Below, piece after piece: positions 21,603 to 24,150 of a stretch of DNA of 24,150 nt; position 1 is the stretch's first letter, and the number at the start of each line of letters is the position of its first letter. The notes beneath the pieces were generated by a model. The model was not told the DNA's origin and did not search any database. It worked only from the letters and a program-made list of their open reading frames with translations. The stretch comes from Pseudomonadota bacterium. Lineage in GTDB: Bacteria > Pseudomonadota > Gammaproteobacteria > Steroidobacterales > Steroidobacteraceae. Location of the stretch: the NCBI GenBank assembly GCA_023457495.1, contig JAEWLQ010000056.1, positions 1 through 24,150 of the forward strand, written 5' to 3'. A program made the position numbers and the translations under genes.

Positions 21603-22540
21603 GGCTCGGGATCGCCGCCGTCGGCGATACCTTCGAAGAGGGGAGTGGATAGATAACGTTCGCCCGTGTCCGGCAGCATCGCGAGCGTCACCGAGCCCGG
21701 GCCCGCTTCGCGCGCCACCTTGAGCGCCGCGGCGAAGGTGCCGCCGCTCGAGATGCCGACGAAGATGCCTTCGCTCTTGGCAAGTGCGCGCGATGCCTCG
21801 ATCGCCTCGGCGTCCGTCACCGGCACGATGCGGTCCGGCACGTTGCGGTTGAGCACGGCGGGGACGAAGTCCGGCGTCCAGCCTTGAATCTTGTGAGGCG
21901 AAAACGGCTTGCCGCCCAGCAGCTGCGCGGCCTCGGGTTCGGTCGCGATCACTTTCACGTCCGGCCGCGCGAGCTTGATCATCTCGCCGGCGCCGGTAAG
22001 CGTGCCGCCCGTGCCCCAGCCCGTGACGAAGTTGTCGAGGCGCTTGCCGACGAAGTCCTGCAGGATTTCAGGACCGGTGGTGTTCCGGTGATACGACGGA
22101 TTGGCCTGGTTTTCGAACTGGCGCGCGAGGAACCAGCCATGCTTCTCCGCGAGCTCGGCGGCCTTGCGCACCATGCCCTGGCCGCGTTCCGCGGCGGGCG
22201 TGAGGATCACTTTCGCGCCGAGATACCGCATGATCTTGCGGCGTTCGATCGAGAAGGTTTCGACCATCACGGCGACGAACGGGTAGCCCTTCGCGGCGCA
22301 GACCATCGCGAGCGCGATGCCGGTGTTGCCGGAGGTCGCCTCGACCACCGTCTGTCCGGGCTTCAGCGCGCCGCTCTTTTCCGCATCCTCGATGATCGCG
22401 ATCGCCAGGCGATCCTTGACCGAAGACAGTGGGTTGAAGAACTCGCACTTCACGTACATCGTCGTGCCCGCGGGTGCGAGGCGGTTGATGCGGACGACGG
22501 GAGTGCGGCCGATGGTGCCGAGAATGTTGTCGTAGATCAT
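21599..22540 (-). CDS. cysK: Cysteine synthase (PLP-dependent, CysK family)
   Basis: The 313-aa enzyme joins sulfide to an O-acylserine to make cysteine. The PLP lysine is Lys42 in NPLSSVKDR, the substrate loop is TSGNTG (residues 69-74), and the glycine-rich phosphate-binding loop is GTGGTLTG. VETFSIERRKIMRYLGA, FENQANPSYHRNTTGPEI, the GISSGG loop and PDTGERYLST complete the CysK pattern; length is normal. No regulatory CBS domain is present, which separates it from cystathionine beta-synthase. It is the first gene of a two-gene operon, and its stop overlaps the metX start. If metX makes O-succinylserine, this enzyme should accept that substrate; with O-acetylserine from another source it would be an ordinary CysK. 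It is divergent from the rluB-type gene with a LysR-like dyad between. Confidence 0.93.
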   Translation of the reverse strand: MIYDNILGTIGRTPVVRINRLAPAGTTMYVKCEFFNPLSSVKDRLAIAIIEDAEKSGALKPGQTVVEATSGNTGIALAMVCAAKGYPFVAVMVETFSIERRKIMRYLGAKVILTPAAERGQGMVRKAAELAEKHGWFLARQFENQANPSYHRNTTGPEILQDFVGKRLDNFVTGWGTGGTLTGAGEMIKLARPDVKVIATEPEAAQLLGGKPFSPHKIQGWTPDFVPAVLNRNVPDRIVPVTDAEAIEASRALAKSEGIFVGISSGGTFAAALKVAREAGPGSVTLAMLPDTGERYLSTPLFEGIADGGDPEP

Positions 22541-22589
22541 GGTCCGGCGACTCTAGGCGTGTGACAAAAAGGAGACGAGCCCGGCCTTG

Positions 22590-22616
22590 GCATACCGATA
22601 TAACGGTTGGTTATGC
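22590..22616. promoter_or_regulatory. Nested dyad with LysR-type (T-N11-A) geometry between cysK and rluB
   Basis: ATAAC-N5-GTTAT is a perfect inverted repeat at 22600-22614 and contains T-N11-A (T22601, A22613), the core of LysR-type operators. An outer pair GCATA (22590-22594) and TATGC (22612-22616) is also complementary. It lies about 60 bp before cysK, so CysB or another LysR protein that senses sulfur state is a reasonable candidate regulator. Confidence 0.45.
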
Positions 22617-22626
22617 TCCTCCGCTC

Positions 22627-23394
22627 ATGAGCGAACAAACGACTGAGCGACTGCAGAAGCTGCTGTCGGGCGCCGGGCATGGCTCGCGCCGCGGTATAGA
22701 AGAGTGGATCCGCGCCGGGCGGGTGACGATCAATGGCCGCGTCGCGGTGCTGGGCGACCGGGCCGCGCCCGCCGACAGGATCTGCCTCGACGGTCGTCCC
22801 CTCGATCTGGGGGGCTCCGCGGAACAGACCGAAGTCTTGCTGTATCACAAGCCGCTCGGCGAAGTGACGACCCGCAGCGATCCGGAAGGTCGGCCCACGG
22901 TATTCGAGCGACTGCCCAAGCCCGGAAGCGGACGCTGGATCGTCGTGGGCCGGCTGGACGTGAATACCTCCGGGCTTCTGCTGTTCACGAACGATGGCGA
23001 ACTCGCCCACCGGCTCATGCATCCCTCGACCGAGATCGAGCGGGAGTACCGGGTTCGGCTGCGGGGCAAGCCCTCAACGGCGGTGCTGGAGCGTCTGCGG
23101 ACGGGGGTGGTGCTCGAGGACGGCCCGGCCAGCTTCGATCGGATCGAGGAGGAGTCGTCGGAGGGTAGCCACTCCTGGTTCAGGGTCTGTCTGCATGAAG
23201 GCCGTAACCGTGAGGTCCGGCGTCTGTTCGAGCACGAGGGCTTCGTTGTTAGCCGATTGACCCGTATACGGTACGGTATAGTCGATCTTCCGGGGGATTT
23301 GCGCGCAGGCGGGTCCAGACTGCTGCGGCCTGCAGAGGTGGACGCACTGACGGGCCTGGCGTCCGCCACCACCAGGGGCCCAAAAACGGCGTAG
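22627..23394 (+). CDS. rluB: 23S rRNA pseudouridine synthase, RsuA/RluB family
   Basis: The 255-aa enzyme converts a uridine of 23S rRNA to pseudouridine. An N-terminal S4 RNA-binding domain (RLQKLLSGAGHGSRRGIEEWI to about residue 60, split by small changes) is followed by the catalytic domain with GRLDVNTSGLLLFTNDG, where Asp111 is the catalytic residue. REYRVRLRGK and CLHEGRNREVRRLFEH are further family motifs. It matches RluB (U2605 in E. coli) better than RsuA, but lacks the long basic tail of many RluB proteins. ATG at 22627 begins right at the S4 domain; the frame opens at GTG 22561, but those residues do not look like part of the family. There is no ribosome site before 22627; CTCCTCC lies there instead. 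Confidence 0.85.
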   Translation: MSEQTTERLQKLLSGAGHGSRRGIEEWIRAGRVTINGRVAVLGDRAAPADRICLDGRPLDLGGSAEQTEVLLYHKPLGEVTTRSDPEGRPTVFERLPKPGSGRWIVVGRLDVNTSGLLLFTNDGELAHRLMHPSTEIEREYRVRLRGKPSTAVLERLRTGVVLEDGPASFDRIEEESSEGSHSWFRVCLHEGRNREVRRLFEHEGFVVSRLTRIRYGIVDLPGDLRAGGSRLLRPAEVDALTGLASATTRGPKTA

Positions 23395-23402
23395 AGGGCC
23401 CC
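23375..23402. repeat. Inverted repeat across the end of the rluB-type gene
   Basis: GGGGCCC (23375-23381) and GGGCCCC (23396-23402) are perfectly complementary across a 14-base loop that contains the stop codon. No T-run follows, so it is at most a weak or factor-dependent terminator. Confidence 0.4.
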
Positions 23403-23518
23403 GTGATCAGGCGAAAGGTTGGCGGCGTGAAGCACACCTCTTTAATAAGGTCTCCCGCAGTGCGATCCGCCGCCCGGCCAAGGGCCCGAAAGTCTTAGCA
23501 AAAGCCGCGCCAATGCCG

Positions 23519-23547
23519 TTGACACTCCGGGGGGTCGCCACGAGAAT
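23519..23547 (+). promoter_or_regulatory. Sigma-70 promoter of the tRNA-tuf operon
   Basis: TTGACA (23519-23524) is a perfect -35 box, followed by a 17-base spacer and GAGAAT (23542-23547) as -10. The transcript would start near 23554, about 13 bases before tRNA-Tyr. The stretch after the -10 (ACGCGGCTCG) is GC-rich, as in promoters shut down by the stringent response. Bases 23395-23518 before it hold no gene. Confidence 0.65.
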
Positions 23548-23566
23548 ACGCGGCTCGTTTTTCCTG

Positions 23567-23652
<86 letters not shown>

Positions 23653-23756
23653 CTTGGTCACTCCGGTGAGGGATGACGGGTGCGCCAGGGAATCGGGCGA
23701 GACGGCGGAAGTTAGGTGGGTGGGTGTTTGTCAGGCGTGAGCCTGGGGTGTCATCG

Positions 23757-23830
<74 letters not shown>

Positions 23831-23834
23831 GAAA

Positions 23835-23910
23835 GCTCACGTAGCTCAGTTGGTAGAGCACGTCCTTGGTAAGGACGAGGTCAGCGGTTCAATCCCGCTC
23901 GTGAGCTCCA
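23835..23910 (+). tRNA. tRNA-Thr (anticodon GGT)
   Basis: GCTCACG (23835-23841) pairs with CGTGAGC (23900-23906), then T and encoded CCA. The anticodon loop TTGGTAA, closed by CGTCC/GGACG, has GGT at 23868-23870. GGTTCAATCCC forms the T-arm. The gene is 80 bp before tuf, the same arrangement as thrT-tufB in E. coli, and processing of this tRNA should release the tuf message. Confidence 0.97.
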
Positions 23911-23990
23911 GTTTTCGCAGCCGCTTTTCGGGAACGAGTTCGGTCAGATTCGGTAGTTAGTAGACAACAGGTTTTTCAGAGGTTATCTCC

Positions 23991-24150
23991 GTGTCAAAAG
24001 AAAAGTTTGAACGCACCAAGCCGCACGTGAACGTCGGCACGATCGGCCACGTCGACCATGGCAAGACCACGTTGACGGCGGCGTTGACGAAGGTGATGGC
24101 GGAGACGAACGGCGGCTCGTTCATGGCGTACGACCAGATCGACAAGGCGC
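23991..24150 (+). CDS. tuf: Elongation factor Tu (5' part)
   Basis: The first 53 codons are present, cut by the window end. GTG at 23991 is the start, with AGAGGT 8 bases upstream. The protein begins MSKEKFERTKPHVNVGTIGH and carries the GTP-binding P-loop GHVDHGKT (residues 19-26). EF-Tu brings aminoacyl-tRNA to the ribosome. Position after Tyr-Gly-Thr tRNAs indicates the tufB-type locus. The run GTTTTT at 23970-23975 in the leader is not preceded by a convincing hairpin, so tuf is probably read through from the tRNA promoter. Confidence 0.98.
   Translation, partial: MSKEKFERTKPHVNVGTIGHVDHGKTTLTAALTKVMAETNGGSFMAYDQIDKA

Overview
This is high-GC, gene-dense DNA from a gammaproteobacterium. 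The best fit is the Xanthomonadales/Nevskiales neighbourhood (Lysobacteraceae or Steroidobacteraceae type). The signs are a nagE gene without an EIIA domain, a fimT-pilV-pilW-pilX-pilY1-pilE minor pilin operon, an O-acyltransferase of the MetX family coupled to a cysteine synthase, and a tRNA-Tyr/Gly/Thr-tuf cluster. A genus cannot be fixed from the sequence alone. No CRISPR array, insertion sequence, phage gene or rRNA was seen.

Layout. (1) 1-1836: the end of an N-acetylglucosamine PTS operon, with the tail of an upstream gene overlapping nagE. (2) 2052-6587: a two-gene RND efflux operon (lipoprotein adaptor plus HAE1-type pump), closed by a strong hairpin at 6596-6619. (3) 6625-9348, minus strand: a Tat-exported protein resembling exo-rhamnogalacturonan lyases. 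(4) 9693-11397: a c-di-GMP pair, a degenerate EAL (EVL-type) protein and a PilZ-domain protein, facing each other across terminators. (5) 11492-12475, minus: an exported endonuclease/exonuclease/phosphatase-fold protein. (6) 12566-19593, minus: the seven-gene type IV pilus minor pilin operon in transcription order fimT, pilV, pilW, pilX, a small unknown exported CxxC protein, pilY1, and a pilE-like pilin, ending at a textbook terminator. (7) 19822-20406: lemA. (8) 20412-22540, minus: cysK and metX as a translationally coupled pair. (9) 22627-23394: an rluB-type pseudouridine synthase, divergent from cysK across a short region with a LysR-type dyad. (10) 23519-24150: a promoter, tRNA-Tyr(GTA), tRNA-Gly(TCC), tRNA-Thr(GGT) and the start of tuf.

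How the parts may work together. The pilus operon builds the priming/tip complex of type IV pili. The nearby EVL-type EAL protein and the PilZ protein recall the FimX/PilZ control of pili in Pseudomonas and Xanthomonas, but a link here is inference. The cysK-metX pair points to sulfur amino acid synthesis, possibly the O-succinylserine route to cysteine described for Xanthomonadales MetX homologues. The most interesting unexplained items are the CxxC protein inside the pilin operon, the inverted repeat that carries a candidate start codon of the EEP protein in each arm, the second EIIB domain of NagE without its cysteine, and the extra hydrophobic segment at the end of the RND pump.
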